Part shown: piece by piece, positions 38,956-46,325 of the stretch
Numbering within the stretch: position 1 is the first letter of the stretch
Layout: the number at the start of each line of letters is the position of its first letter
Assembly (NCBI RefSeq): GCF_014640535.1
Contig: NZ_BMHD01000001.1
Location: forward strand, 560,214-624,213
Origin: Cnuibacter physcomitrellae
GTDB lineage: Bacteria; Actinomycetota; Actinomycetes; Actinomycetales; Microbacteriaceae
Reading direction: 5' to 3'
Length of the DNA stretch: 64,000 bases
The notes under the pieces: model-generated
Seen by the model: the letters and a program-made list of their open reading frames with translations, nothing else
What the model was told of the DNA's origin: nothing
Databases searched by the model: none
Made by a program: the position numbers and the translations under genes

Positions 38956-39266
38956 TGGGGTACAGGAAGACCGAGCTGGAGCTTGCGCATGCGGCGAAGC
39001 TTGCGGCCGCGCGGATGGTGCTCGCTCGTGGTGATGCGCAGCGCGCGTTCGACGCGATGGCCGAGGTGAAGGCGGGGCTGCTGCCGATGCCTCAGCGGGA
39101 TGCGCAGCGGTTCGAGAGTCTGACGGTCGCGTGGCTGCTCGAGTGGTTCGAGGTGCTGGTGTTCAGCTCTGAGGATCCTGTCGCGCTGCTCGCTCCGCTT
39201 CAGAAGGCCGTCGACGAGGCGACGTTCGCGGAGATCATCGCCTCGTTCGGAGGCGACCGTGACTGA
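38955..39266 (+). CDS. Hypothetical alpha-helical protein
   Basis: A 103-aa protein not recognised, predicted mostly helical: KTELELAHAAKLAAARMVLA, RGDAQRAFDAMAEVKAGLLP, ESLTVAWLLEWFEVLVF. GAGAGGAG precedes ATG 38955. The stop lies inside the next gene (8-bp overlap). Confidence 0.55.
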   Translation: MGYRKTELELAHAAKLAAARMVLARGDAQRAFDAMAEVKAGLLPMPQRDAQRFESLTVAWLLEWFEVLVFSSEDPVALLAPLQKAVDEATFAEIIASFGGDRD

Positions 39267-39441
39267 GGTCGAGGAACTCCGTGAGCAGCTTGCCGCGGAG
39301 CGCGCGGAGACGAAGAAGTGGCGGGACATCGCTCGCCGTCATGAGAAGGACTGGCGGCGCCATTCGGCGGCGCTGAACAAGGTGCTGGACGCCCTCGAGG
39401 CGGCCGGCTATGTGGGCTCGGATGAGCCCGAAAGGAGATAG
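39259..39441 (+). CDS. Small coiled-coil protein
   Basis: A 60-aa charged protein, a single predicted coiled coil (VEELREQLAAERAETKKWRD, IARRHEKDWRRHSAALNKV). GTG start inside the previous gene. Not recognised. Confidence 0.5.
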   Translation: MTEVEELREQLAAERAETKKWRDIARRHEKDWRRHSAALNKVLDALEAAGYVGSDEPERR

Positions 39442-39443
39442 AC

Positions 39444-40355
39444 GTGACCACCACTCAGATCAAGCGGCCCTTGCCGCGGCTGTTCAGCCTCGACAGTGGA
39501 CGAGCGGCACTCAACTCGGACAAGCTCTTCCACGAGGTGGCTGCTGGCGTGCCCGGCTACGACGAGCTGACCGCGACGAGCGACCGGATCGAGGCCCTGC
39601 AGCTACCGACGTTCCGCGACGAGCACCTCGAGGTGAGCTTGGCCCGAGCCGTGCTCGATGGCTCTTCGACGATGGAGGAGGCAGCGCGCGGCCTCGAGCG
39701 GGAACTGGCGGAGCTGAAGTTCCGCGAGGGCGCAGGACGCCTGCAGTCCATCGCCGCCGACGAGCTCAGCGTTCGGGCCGTCAACTGGCTGGTCGAGCAC
39801 GAGGACGAGCTGGTCGCCGGCTACGAGAAGCGACTCCAGGAGCTCTACGGCACCGCGCGCGACGTCGTGTCGAGGCTCGGGAGCGTGCACAAGCCCGACG
39901 ATCTCGTCGCCCACCCGGAAGCGGCTGTCGACTACTCCAAGCTGATCAAGCTGTCACAGGAGTTCAACCGGATCGTGTCGTCGGTCCGGAACTTCAACGG
40001 CTCCACGGATCCCTCCAGCATGAGCCAGGACGAACCGACCCGCTGGCTCTTCGCCGATCTCATCCGCAACTACGAGGACGTCTGGCCCGAGTTCTATCTC
40101 AGCCGCCCCCTGGTCATCTGGGACGGTGGCGGCAATCCGGGTCTGGGTCAGATCGACGCCGTCCCGGCGCCGTGGGACACCACGTCGCCTGACCGGTTCC
40201 TCCGATGGCTCATCGACCATGACGCGGAGGTGTGGGCGCCGTCATCGCGTCGCCTCCGTGCGAAGCAGCGACAGCTCACAGAGAACGCCGAGGCCGCCCG
40301 CCTCGAGCGCAACGACGCCGAACTGAAGGCGGCAGGAAGGATGTACACCCCATGA
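39444..40355 (+). CDS. Hypothetical protein of the element (303 aa)
   Basis: The largest unrecognised protein of the early region. Helical first two thirds (LARAVLDGSSTMEEAARGLE, LVEHEDELVAGYEKRLQELY), then a Trp/Asp-rich segment (WLFADLIRNYEDVWPEFYLS, WDGGGNPGLGQIDAVPAPWD) and a helical, charged C-terminus. No known catalytic motif or membrane segment. GAAAGGAGAT precedes the GTG. Its stop overlaps the next ATG (ATGA). In phage operons such a gene before HNH and structural genes could be a scaffold-like or replication accessory protein, but nothing proves it. Confidence 0.6.
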   Translation: MTTTQIKRPLPRLFSLDSGRAALNSDKLFHEVAAGVPGYDELTATSDRIEALQLPTFRDEHLEVSLARAVLDGSSTMEEAARGLERELAELKFREGAGRLQSIAADELSVRAVNWLVEHEDELVAGYEKRLQELYGTARDVVSRLGSVHKPDDLVAHPEAAVDYSKLIKLSQEFNRIVSSVRNFNGSTDPSSMSQDEPTRWLFADLIRNYEDVWPEFYLSRPLVIWDGGGNPGLGQIDAVPAPWDTTSPDRFLRWLIDHDAEVWAPSSRRLRAKQRQLTENAEAARLERNDAELKAAGRMYTP

Positions 40356-40594
40356 CCGGCATTCGAGATAAGCGCGCCCAGCACGCCGACGCGATCAAGA
40401 CCCGCAGCACCCCGACTCCCCGGATCGACCCGAAGGACGCTCGGGCGGTGCGTGAGATGAAGCAGGAGCGGGTGAAGACGCGGCGGGAGCAGATGCACGT
40501 CCAGAACCCGATCGAGCCCATGACACCGACCGAGCCGGTGCTCGACCTAGACCGACAGCCCGAACCCCCTGAGTCCGAAGGAGACCCGTCATGA
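40352..40594 (+). CDS. Hypothetical basic/disordered small protein
   Basis: An 80-aa protein: Lys/Arg-rich first half (RDKRAQHADAIKTRSTPTPR), Pro/Glu-rich end. Probably disordered. Overlaps both neighbours by four bases (ATGA). Confidence 0.5.
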   Translation: MTGIRDKRAQHADAIKTRSTPTPRIDPKDARAVREMKQERVKTRREQMHVQNPIEPMTPTEPVLDLDRQPEPPESEGDPS

Positions 40595-40884
40595 CCGCCA
40601 CCATCTACACGCCCGGCCTGCTGGCCACCGACGCCTACCTCGACGACGGCACCCTCCTGCCCGCCGGCAGCGAACCCACCCAAGAGCAGGCAGCACAGCT
40701 CACCAACCCGAAGCTGTGGCGCATCCCGCCCTCGACTGGCGTGCCCGTCACGCCCGAGCGTGAGCGCACCGTCGCTGACCTCGCACTCCACAGCCGCGGC
40801 GCCGCCACAGTGCAAGAGATCATCGACGCAGACGAGGATGACATCCTCCGCAACGCACTCCGTGACTACCTCGGGGTGAAGTAG
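40591..40884 (+). CDS. Hypothetical small protein
   Basis: A 97-aa protein not recognised (TPGLLATDAYLDDGTLLPAG, TNPKLWRIPPSTGVPV, EIIDADEDDILRNALRDYLG). Acidic C-terminus. Ends three bases before the HNH gene, so likely in the same transcript. Confidence 0.5.
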   Translation: MTATIYTPGLLATDAYLDDGTLLPAGSEPTQEQAAQLTNPKLWRIPPSTGVPVTPERERTVADLALHSRGAATVQEIIDADEDDILRNALRDYLGVK

Positions 40885-40887
40885 CTG

Positions 40888-41250
40888 ATGCCGACGGGAT
40901 GGGTTGGCAGCACCCGACGCAGCGACCTGCCGAAGGACTGGCCCAAGATCAGAGCGCAACGGCTCATGATCGACGGCCACCGCTGCCAACACATCCGCGT
41001 CGACACCGACCGCCTCTGCAACGCTCGCGCCACCGACGTCGACCACATCGGAGACCGCGACGACCACCGCGTCGAGATGCTCCGCAGCAAGTGCAGGTAC
41101 CACCACCAGCAGAAGGACTCCCGCCTCGCCGGCGAAGCGTCAGGCAGGGCACGACGAGCCGCTCGAGACGCAGCTAAGCCCACACACCCGGGACTGCTCT
41201 CACCTGCCCTGAAGCAGAGCCATGATCGCCACAGCCGTGGCCACGAGTGA
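40888..41250 (+). CDS. HNH endonuclease
   Basis: A 120-aa phage-type HNH nuclease. A Cys knuckle (HRCQHIR ... RLCNARATD), the HNH core VDHIGDRDDHRVEMLRSKC, then RYHHQQKDSR with the last metal/active His. Small HNH proteins encoded beside cos sites often act with the terminase in phages; no terminase is present here. The ATG 40888 is closely spaced after the previous gene. The last 50 bases overlap the convergent membrane-protein gene. Confidence 0.8.
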   Translation: MPTGWVGSTRRSDLPKDWPKIRAQRLMIDGHRCQHIRVDTDRLCNARATDVDHIGDRDDHRVEMLRSKCRYHHQQKDSRLAGEASGRARRAARDAAKPTHPGLLSPALKQSHDRHSRGHE

Positions 41251-41472
41251 CAGCACAGACGATGCCACGGTCATCCAGTAGCTGCGACGTGCGAGAGCCT
41301 GGCTCTCGATAGCCAGCTGCCTGCTCGCCTGGGCATCGCGGTCACGAGACCGACGCTCAAGCTCATCCAAGTAGTACTGCGTGCCCACGATCGTGTGGGT
41401 CGCTGCCGCGTCATGCTCCGCGATCAGTTGCTCATCAGACACAGCGCGCATCTGCGCAATCGAATAGCTCAC
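41200..41472 (-). CDS. Small C-terminal-anchored membrane protein
   Basis: A 90-aa protein: cytosolic helix (MRAVSDEQLIAEHDAAATHT, VGTQYYLDELERRSRDRDAQ) and one C-terminal transmembrane helix (SYWMTVASSVLSLVATAVAI). This DEQLIxEHD...YYLDEL pattern recurs in small actinobacterial proteins of unknown function. Encoded on the opposite strand from its neighbours, with its own leaderless promoter, so it may be expressed in the integrated state, like a lysogenic-conversion gene. Confidence 0.65.
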   Translation of the reverse strand: MSYSIAQMRAVSDEQLIAEHDAAATHTIVGTQYYLDELERRSRDRDAQASRQLAIESQALARRSYWMTVASSVLSLVATAVAIMALLQGR

Positions 41473-41478
41473 GCCCGC

Positions 41479-41484
41479 ACCGTA
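41479..41484 (-). promoter_or_regulatory. -10 box of leaderless promoter of the small membrane protein
   Basis: TACGGT on the minus strand, six bases before GTG 41472. Confidence 0.45.
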
Positions 41485-41788
41485 CCCACACCCACCGACA
41501 CAGGGGGAGGCACCCACCCTCCCCCCACCCCCACCCCTTCGCCCGCTTCGCGTTCTGCCCGACGCTGTGCGCGCGACTCTGGAGGGTGGGATTTCTGCGG
41601 GCGCAGAATGGGGGATTTTCGCGTGATTCCGCACTGAACACGGGTTCAGGAGGGGCCTAATTCCGCGCCTTTTCGGTAGAATCGGAGCAGTCATCCCAAC
41701 TCGCATGTAAAGGGTCCGCAGAACCTGGAGTTGCCCGGATGGGCACCAATTTCTGCACCTTCGCCGCCTCTGAGAGCGGCGCCGGCTG
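41485..41788. other. Intergenic region before the tape-measure gene
   Basis: About 300 bases without a convincing gene. It starts with a C-rich tract (41507-41540) and holds small dyads (CTGCGGGCGCAG; TGAAC/GTTCA around 41634-41647) and a -10-like TAGAAT at 41677-41682. It separates the HNH block from the tape-measure gene, which therefore probably has its own promoter. Confidence 0.45.
41677..41682 (+). promoter_or_regulatory. Possible promoter of the tape-measure gene
   Basis: TAGAAT, no clear -35; predicts a leader of about 100 nt before ATG 41789. Confidence 0.35.
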
Positions 41789-44404
41789 ATGGCGGTCCCG
41801 GCGGGGAAGAACGTCGGCAATGTCTCGATCCGAGTTCTGCCGAACGCGACTCAGTTCCGTGAGGATCTGAAGAAGCTGCTCGTGCGTGTCGAGCAGTCGA
41901 TGTCCGCGACCATCCGTGTCGACGCGGACACGCGGCCGGCGATGGACGCCGTGGACCGGTTGCAGGATCGGATCCGCAGGATTCGGGAGAGCGTCAAGGT
42001 CGACGCCGACACGCTCCGGGCGTCGGCTCAGGTCGCTCGAGTGACCCGGGATCGGGTGACGAACATCCGTCTGCGGGTCGACAGTGGGTCGGTCGCGAAG
42101 GTCGGCGCGGCGATCGCTGCGCTGTCTGGTGGGCGCGCGGTGGGCGGGATCTTCGCGGACATCGGCCGTGGCCTCTCGAACCTCGACAAGAACCTGCCCA
42201 AGATCGCGTTGCTCGCGACGAGCATCGTCTCTTTGACCGCTGCGGCGCTGTCGTCTGGGGCCGGGCTGGTGAGCTTGGGCGCGGGCATCGCGTCGATCGC
42301 GGCGGCGGCTGTTCTGCTGCCTGGTCTGTTCGCTGGCGCGGCGGTCGGCCTGGTCACGCTGTTCGTCGCTCTCCGGGGCGCTGGGACCCAGCTCGAGCCG
42401 TTGAAGCAGTCGTTCCTCGATCTGCGGGACACGATCGGTGCCGAGTTCTGGGCTCGCGCCCGCGACCCGATCATCGACTTCGTCAACGGCGTCCTGCCGC
42501 AGCTGCAGACGGGGTTCGCGTCGGTCGCGAGCTCGCTGGGTGGCTATGCGTCGAGTCTGGCGGCGTCCTTCGCGTCGGCGTTCAGCGGTGACCGTCTGCA
42601 GGGCATGTTCGCCTCGCTGGCCCAGTCGATCGACATCGCGTCGACCGGCACGGGCGCGATAGCCGGCGCCATCGCCACGCTGGGCACGGTCGGGGCGTCG
42701 TACCTGCCGAATCTGGCGTCCTGGTTCGTTGACATCTCGACTCGGTTCGATGCGTTCTTGTCTCAGGCGGCCGCGGACGGGTCTCTGCAGACGTGGGTGG
42801 ACACGGCGCTCACGGCGTTGCAGCAGCTCGGGTCGGGCATCGCGTCGATCGTGAGCATCTTTGGCGGCATCGAGTCCGCGGCTGCAGCGGCCGGCGGCGG
42901 GGGCCTCGCGACGTTCGCGTCGGTGCTTCAGCTGGTCGCGGATACCATCAACGGACCGGCGTTCCAGTCGGGTCTCACGACTGTGCTGCAGGGCGCGAAT
43001 GCGGGCTTCGCGGCCCTGGGAGCGGCTCTGGGGCCGATCGGGGACGCGTTCGATGCTCTGGCCCCCACGATCTCCTCGGTGCTCACCACGGCCGGTGAGG
43101 CGCTGGGTGGGTTCATCTCGAACATCGCCGACGCGTTCGGTAACTCCGAGGTCTTCCAGACCGGTCTCAGCTCGTTCTTCGACGGCATCAAGGCGGGTCT
43201 CGACGCGATCGGGCCGGCGATGCCTGCCGTTGCTGATGCCCTCGGCACTCTGGGTGAGGTCGCAGGCACTCTGGCGTCGACTATCGGCTCGCTTCTCGGC
43301 ACGGCTCTCACCGAGCTCGCCCCCGTCTTCCAGAACGTCCTCGAAACGATCGAGCCGCTCATCCCTGTCTTGGGCGACGCCCTGATCGGCGCGCTCGAGG
43401 CCATCATCCCGGCCTTCGGGCAGGTCGCCCAGGACATCCTGCCTACCCTCGCGGACGCGATCACGGCCGTCGCCCCGCTGATACCCGAGCTGGCACAGTT
43501 CATCGCAGATCTCGCAACCACGATCGCTCCCCACGCGGGCCAGTTGCTCGAGACGCTGCTGCCGGCCTTCGAGCAGCTCGTGCCCGCGATCATCTCCATG
43601 CTCGACGCGCTCACCCCGCTGCTCCCCCTGCTTCCGATGATCGGCGCGCAGGTGCAGATCCTCGCGGGCGTGATCTCCACAGTCTTGACGGTCGCGCTCG
43701 CGATCACGCAGATCGCGTTCACGACCTTCACCGCCCTCCTGACGGGCGACTGGTCGAACTTCGCTCAGAAGATCACCAGCATCACGGGCGGGCTCGGAGA
43801 CAGTCTCGCTGGCATCTGGAACGGGATCACCTCGTACATCACCAACGCCTTCAGCGGCCTGATCAACACCCTCTCCGGTGTCATGCAGTCGATCATCGGC
43901 ACCATCTCCGGGTTCGTCTCCCAGGCCTTCTCCGCGGGCAAGTCCATCGTCGACGGGATCGCGAACGGTATCCGTTCCGCGATCAACGCCGTGAAGGACG
44001 CGATCGGCGGTGTGATGCAGGCGATCGCGAACTTCCTCCCGCACTCGCCTGCGAAGGTCGGCCCGCTGTCCGGCAAGGGTTACTCGCTGTACTCGGGTAT
44101 CGCGATCGGTCGTGGTCTCGAGGAGGGGATGGACGCCTCGGTGAGGGGTGTGAGCGCGGCCGCTGGGCGCATGACCGCTGCTGCTCGCGTGGGAGTCGGA
44201 TCCTCGGGCCTGGCCGGTCAGGCCGGGGACGCCTCGACGTTCCTAGCGACCACGGTTCAGGCCGCTATGCCGGGTCAGGTGACGTTGGTGGACGCTGACG
44301 GTTCGATTCTTGCGCGGACAAGGGTGGTCGCCGCCACGGCAGTTCGGTCTGGCAACGTGCAGCGCAGGGTCGGTCTGGAGAACGGCCGTAACGGGAAGGT
44401 CTGA
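41789..44404 (+). CDS. Phage tail tape-measure-like protein
   Basis: An 871-aa protein with the hallmarks of tape-measure proteins: N-terminal NVSIRVLPNATQFREDLKKL, a long helical region dominated by Ala, Gly, Ile and Leu with hydrophobic segments (IALLATSIVSLTAAALSSGA, GAGIASIAAAAVLLPGLFAG), repeating helical stretches, and near the C-terminus FLPHSPAKVGPLSGKGYSLY then GRGLEEGMDASVRG, the motif found at the end of many siphophage tape measures. These proteins set tail length and enter the host membrane. No chaperone frameshift pair, tail tube or baseplate gene accompanies it, which is unusual. At about 0.15 nm per residue it would specify a tail of roughly 130 nm. Confidence 0.85.
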   Translation: MAVPAGKNVGNVSIRVLPNATQFREDLKKLLVRVEQSMSATIRVDADTRPAMDAVDRLQDRIRRIRESVKVDADTLRASAQVARVTRDRVTNIRLRVDSGSVAKVGAAIAALSGGRAVGGIFADIGRGLSNLDKNLPKIALLATSIVSLTAAALSSGAGLVSLGAGIASIAAAAVLLPGLFAGAAVGLVTLFVALRGAGTQLEPLKQSFLDLRDTIGAEFWARARDPIIDFVNGVLPQLQTGFASVASSLGGYASSLAASFASAFSGDRLQGMFASLAQSIDIASTGTGAIAGAIATLGTVGASYLPNLASWFVDISTRFDAFLSQAAADGSLQTWVDTALTALQQLGSGIASIVSIFGGIESAAAAAGGGGLATFASVLQLVADTINGPAFQSGLTTVLQGANAGFAALGAALGPIGDAFDALAPTISSVLTTAGEALGGFISNIADAFGNSEVFQTGLSSFFDGIKAGLDAIGPAMPAVADALGTLGEVAGTLASTIGSLLGTALTELAPVFQNVLETIEPLIPVLGDALIGALEAIIPAFGQVAQDILPTLADAITAVAPLIPELAQFIADLATTIAPHAGQLLETLLPAFEQLVPAIISMLDALTPLLPLLPMIGAQVQILAGVISTVLTVALAITQIAFTTFTALLTGDWSNFAQKITSITGGLGDSLAGIWNGITSYITNAFSGLINTLSGVMQSIIGTISGFVSQAFSAGKSIVDGIANGIRSAINAVKDAIGGVMQAIANFLPHSPAKVGPLSGKGYSLYSGIAIGRGLEEGMDASVRGVSAAAGRMTAAARVGVGSSGLAGQAGDASTFLATTVQAAMPGQVTLVDADGSILARTRVVAATAVRSGNVQRRVGLENGRNGKV

Positions 44405-44475
44405 GAGGTGTTCGCCCTCCCGGAAGTGTGATGGGCCCTTTCCTGCAGTGCGCACGCGATGAGATCCTTCCTCGC

Positions 44476-45072
44476 ATGGATCACACTGCACAGGAGCGAG
44501 ACGACTATCTGAATTTGATGATCGGGAAGATCGTCCGGGCTGATGTGTGGCTCGAACAACAGATGCAGTTTCTCTATCGGGCGTTCCTCGGACCCAGTAT
44601 CGCCGCTCGTCGGCTCACGCCTGACAACTTTCGCGACCTCGCGGAGGGAGCACGACGGATGATGGCGAGCATCGAGGACGACGCTGATCGCGATCTGGCC
44701 AATGGAGCTCTCACAAGAGCTCGAGCCGCCCACAAGCGCCGCGCAGAGATCGTGCACGACATGTGGCTGCATCGCGGCGAGTCCGGGACGGAATCGATGG
44801 CCTGGGACGCACTGAGAATGGTGCCCTCGGGGCGGCCGCAGACCCTGACTGACGCGGATCTCGCGACGGCACTCTCCGATTTGAATCGCTCGGCAATCTC
44901 GATCGGGATGCTCGCGCAGAAGATCCAGGCCGAGACGTTGCAGATTCCACCAGACGACGACGAGATGTGGTCTGCGCGAGAGCTCTCTGCGGGCATCGCG
45001 GGTGACATCATCTTCCTGTCGGACGGCGGGCGGGTGTTTAGATTCCCATGGCAGGAGGGGCCAGGCTCGTGA
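44476..45072 (+). CDS. Hypothetical protein with HEPN-like RxxxxH motif
   Basis: A 198-aa all-helical protein. ADVWLEQQMQFLYRAFLGPS and KRRAEIVHDMWLHRG: the Arg89-x4-His94 arrangement with the following Asp-Met-Trp is like the active-site helix of HEPN-fold RNases and their inactive relatives. No other domain is seen. The stop overlaps the GTG of the membrane gene (GTGA), so the two are coupled. Alternative starts at 44428/44431 would add 15-16 residues. Fold assignment is tentative. Confidence 0.5.
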   Translation: MDHTAQERDDYLNLMIGKIVRADVWLEQQMQFLYRAFLGPSIAARRLTPDNFRDLAEGARRMMASIEDDADRDLANGALTRARAAHKRRAEIVHDMWLHRGESGTESMAWDALRMVPSGRPQTLTDADLATALSDLNRSAISIGMLAQKIQAETLQIPPDDDEMWSARELSAGIAGDIIFLSDGGRVFRFPWQEGPGS

Positions 45073-45665
45073 GCTGTGATCCCGGAGACATCGCATGTCA
45101 GCTCAGCCTCTTGGTCGAAGCGAAGAACGGCTGGGACTGGAATGCGTTCATCTCGACCCTGCTGTCCACTCTCGCCGGTTCCGCTGCGGCGTTTCTCGGG
45201 GCGTTTCTCGTGTTCCGCAACGAGCAGCGCGAACGTTACGAATCACGCGTCGACGATGCTCTCGCGGGCGTGTTCCGAAGCCTGAACGACCGATCAGTCA
45301 TCATGCGCGAGCGGACTTTGGAAGACCGCGAGCGGGAGCGAACTGAGCGAGTTATCCGGAAGAAGTTGCCCCCGCTACCAGCTCTCCCGAGCGACTTCGA
45401 TCTGATCAATGCGATCACGATCGCTGAGGTGATCGCCCGAAGGCCACGGGATCGGAAGGTGCTCTATGCGCTCATGGTGTCAGTGGCGAACATGCGCGCT
45501 CTCACCGCGCAGGAACAGAAGATTGGCCTCGGGTCGCTAATTATGACCCTCCGGCGTTGGCGCCTCGGCGACGAGACCGCCGAGAGGGCGATTGAGAACA
45601 TGGTGAATCCCCACATCATTCGCGCGACCCTGATCGAGAAGGTCCCCGACGATGGTGGCCAGTAG
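45069..45665 (+). CDS. Single-pass membrane protein coupled to the HEPN-like gene
   Basis: A 198-aa protein. A short N-terminal part, one transmembrane helix (STLLSTLAGSAAAFLGAFLV), then a charged helical cytosolic domain (NEQRERYESRVDDALAGVFR; RERTLEDRERERTERVIRKK) and DFDLINAITIAEVIARRP. Function unknown. GTG 45069 lies in the GTGA overlap with GGAGGGG upstream; an ATG at 45048 is possible. Partnering with the preceding cytosolic helical protein is inferred from coupling. Confidence 0.55.
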   Translation: MSCDPGDIACQLSLLVEAKNGWDWNAFISTLLSTLAGSAAAFLGAFLVFRNEQRERYESRVDDALAGVFRSLNDRSVIMRERTLEDRERERTERVIRKKLPPLPALPSDFDLINAITIAEVIARRPRDRKVLYALMVSVANMRALTAQEQKIGLGSLIMTLRRWRLGDETAERAIENMVNPHIIRATLIEKVPDDGGQ

Positions 45666-45864
45666 GCGCCTCATCGTGGACGAGGCTGCCGCCGCGGCCC
45701 GCATGCACCCCGGATCGATTCGCCGGCTCCTGGAGTCGGGCGATCTGCACGGGACTCAGCCGAAGCCCGGCGCCCGCTGGACCATCCGCGAGGAGTGCCT
45801 CGAGGCGTACCTCGACGGCATCCCGTGTCCCCACAGGCAGAACGTCACTGCGATCGAGAGCTAG
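45652..45864 (+). CDS. Excisionase-like small HTH protein
   Basis: A 70-aa MerR/Xis-type winged helix: RLIVDEAAAAARMHPGSIRR, LLESGDLHGTQPKPGARWTI, REECLEAYLDG. It overlaps the preceding gene by 14 bases. One of three such proteins in the element, it lies immediately before the phased TCGCGA repeats near attR. Confidence 0.65.
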   Translation: MVASRRLIVDEAAAAARMHPGSIRRLLESGDLHGTQPKPGARWTIREECLEAYLDGIPCPHRQNVTAIES

Positions 45865-45876
45865 CGCCGCTGACGT

Positions 45877-45915
45877 TCGCGGGACCGTCGCGACAGTTTC
45901 GCGACACTCTCGCGA
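45877..45915 (+). repeat. Four iterons with exact 11-bp spacing
   Basis: TCGCGG at 45877 and TCGCGA at 45888, 45899 and 45910. One copy per ~helical turn, ending next to the -35 region of the following HTH gene and 411 bp from the attR core. Likely binding sites for one of the small HTH proteins. Confidence 0.7.
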
Positions 45916-45944
45916 GACCATTCAGGTCGACTACAGGGTCAGGG

Positions 45945-45950
45945 TACTAT
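45945..45950 (+). promoter_or_regulatory. -10 box of leaderless promoter downstream of the iterons
   Basis: TACTAT, six bases before ATG 45957; TTCAGG 18 bp upstream may be the -35. Confidence 0.5.
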
Positions 45951-45956
45951 CCCCGC

Positions 45957-46199
45957 ATGGCGCTTCAAGATGTGCAGTCGGAGCCTCAGACCCTCGGCAT
46001 CCGCGCTGCCTGCCGGCGTGTGAACCGTAGCCGACGGACGCTCTACCTATGGATGGCTCAGGGCATGCCGTCGAGGAAGGTCGGTGGTGGGAGGTTCGTC
46101 GAGCTCGATGACCTCCTGACCTGGTACCGACGCGCGATGGTCAACGAGCGACGCGGTCAGTTCCAGCCCGGCAACACTGCGGCTTCCCGGGTCAACTAG
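45957..46199 (+). CDS. Small HTH DNA-binding protein (excisionase-like)
   Basis: An 80-aa protein with LGIRAACRRVNRSRRTLYLW, MAQGMPSRKVGGGRFVELDD, LLTWYRRAM: a MerR/AlpA/Xis-type winged helix. Own leaderless promoter directly downstream of four phased repeats, so probably autoregulated. The stop is followed at once by the right arm-type sites. Position beside attR fits an excision directionality factor. Confidence 0.68.
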   Translation: MALQDVQSEPQTLGIRAACRRVNRSRRTLYLWMAQGMPSRKVGGGRFVELDDLLTWYRRAMVNERRGQFQPGNTAASRVN

Positions 46200-46217
46200 G
46201 TCCGCAGAAAGTCCGCA
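46200..46217 (+). repeat. Right arm-type integrase sites
   Basis: Tandem copies of GTCCGCAGAAA starting at 46200 and 46211, the same heptamer, orientation and 11-bp spacing as the pair near attL. Confidence 0.6.
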
Positions 46218-46226
46218 GAAATCTCA

Positions 46227-46246
46227 ATCGAGCCCCATCGAGCCCC
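46227..46246 (+). repeat. Tandem 10-bp repeat between arm sites and attR
   Basis: ATCGAGCCCC twice in a row. It may be a further protein-binding site for excision; no other evidence. Confidence 0.45.
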
Positions 46247-46325
46247 ACCATGACCAACGGTTGGAAGCCCGGAATCACGCTGAAATTCGTGGTTCCCAAC
46301 GCATCACAACGTCAGCTGAGGGCTT

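Noticed and set aside
41714-41720. A single GTCCGCA heptamer upstream of the tape-measure gene as a further integrase site
   Set aside because: One isolated copy, not in the 11-bp pair arrangement, and far from both ends; chance is likely.
41657-44044. A 795-codon open frame antisense to the tape-measure gene
   Set aside because: Arg/Asp/Gln-rich shadow without motifs; the plus-strand frame has the tape-measure C-terminal signature.
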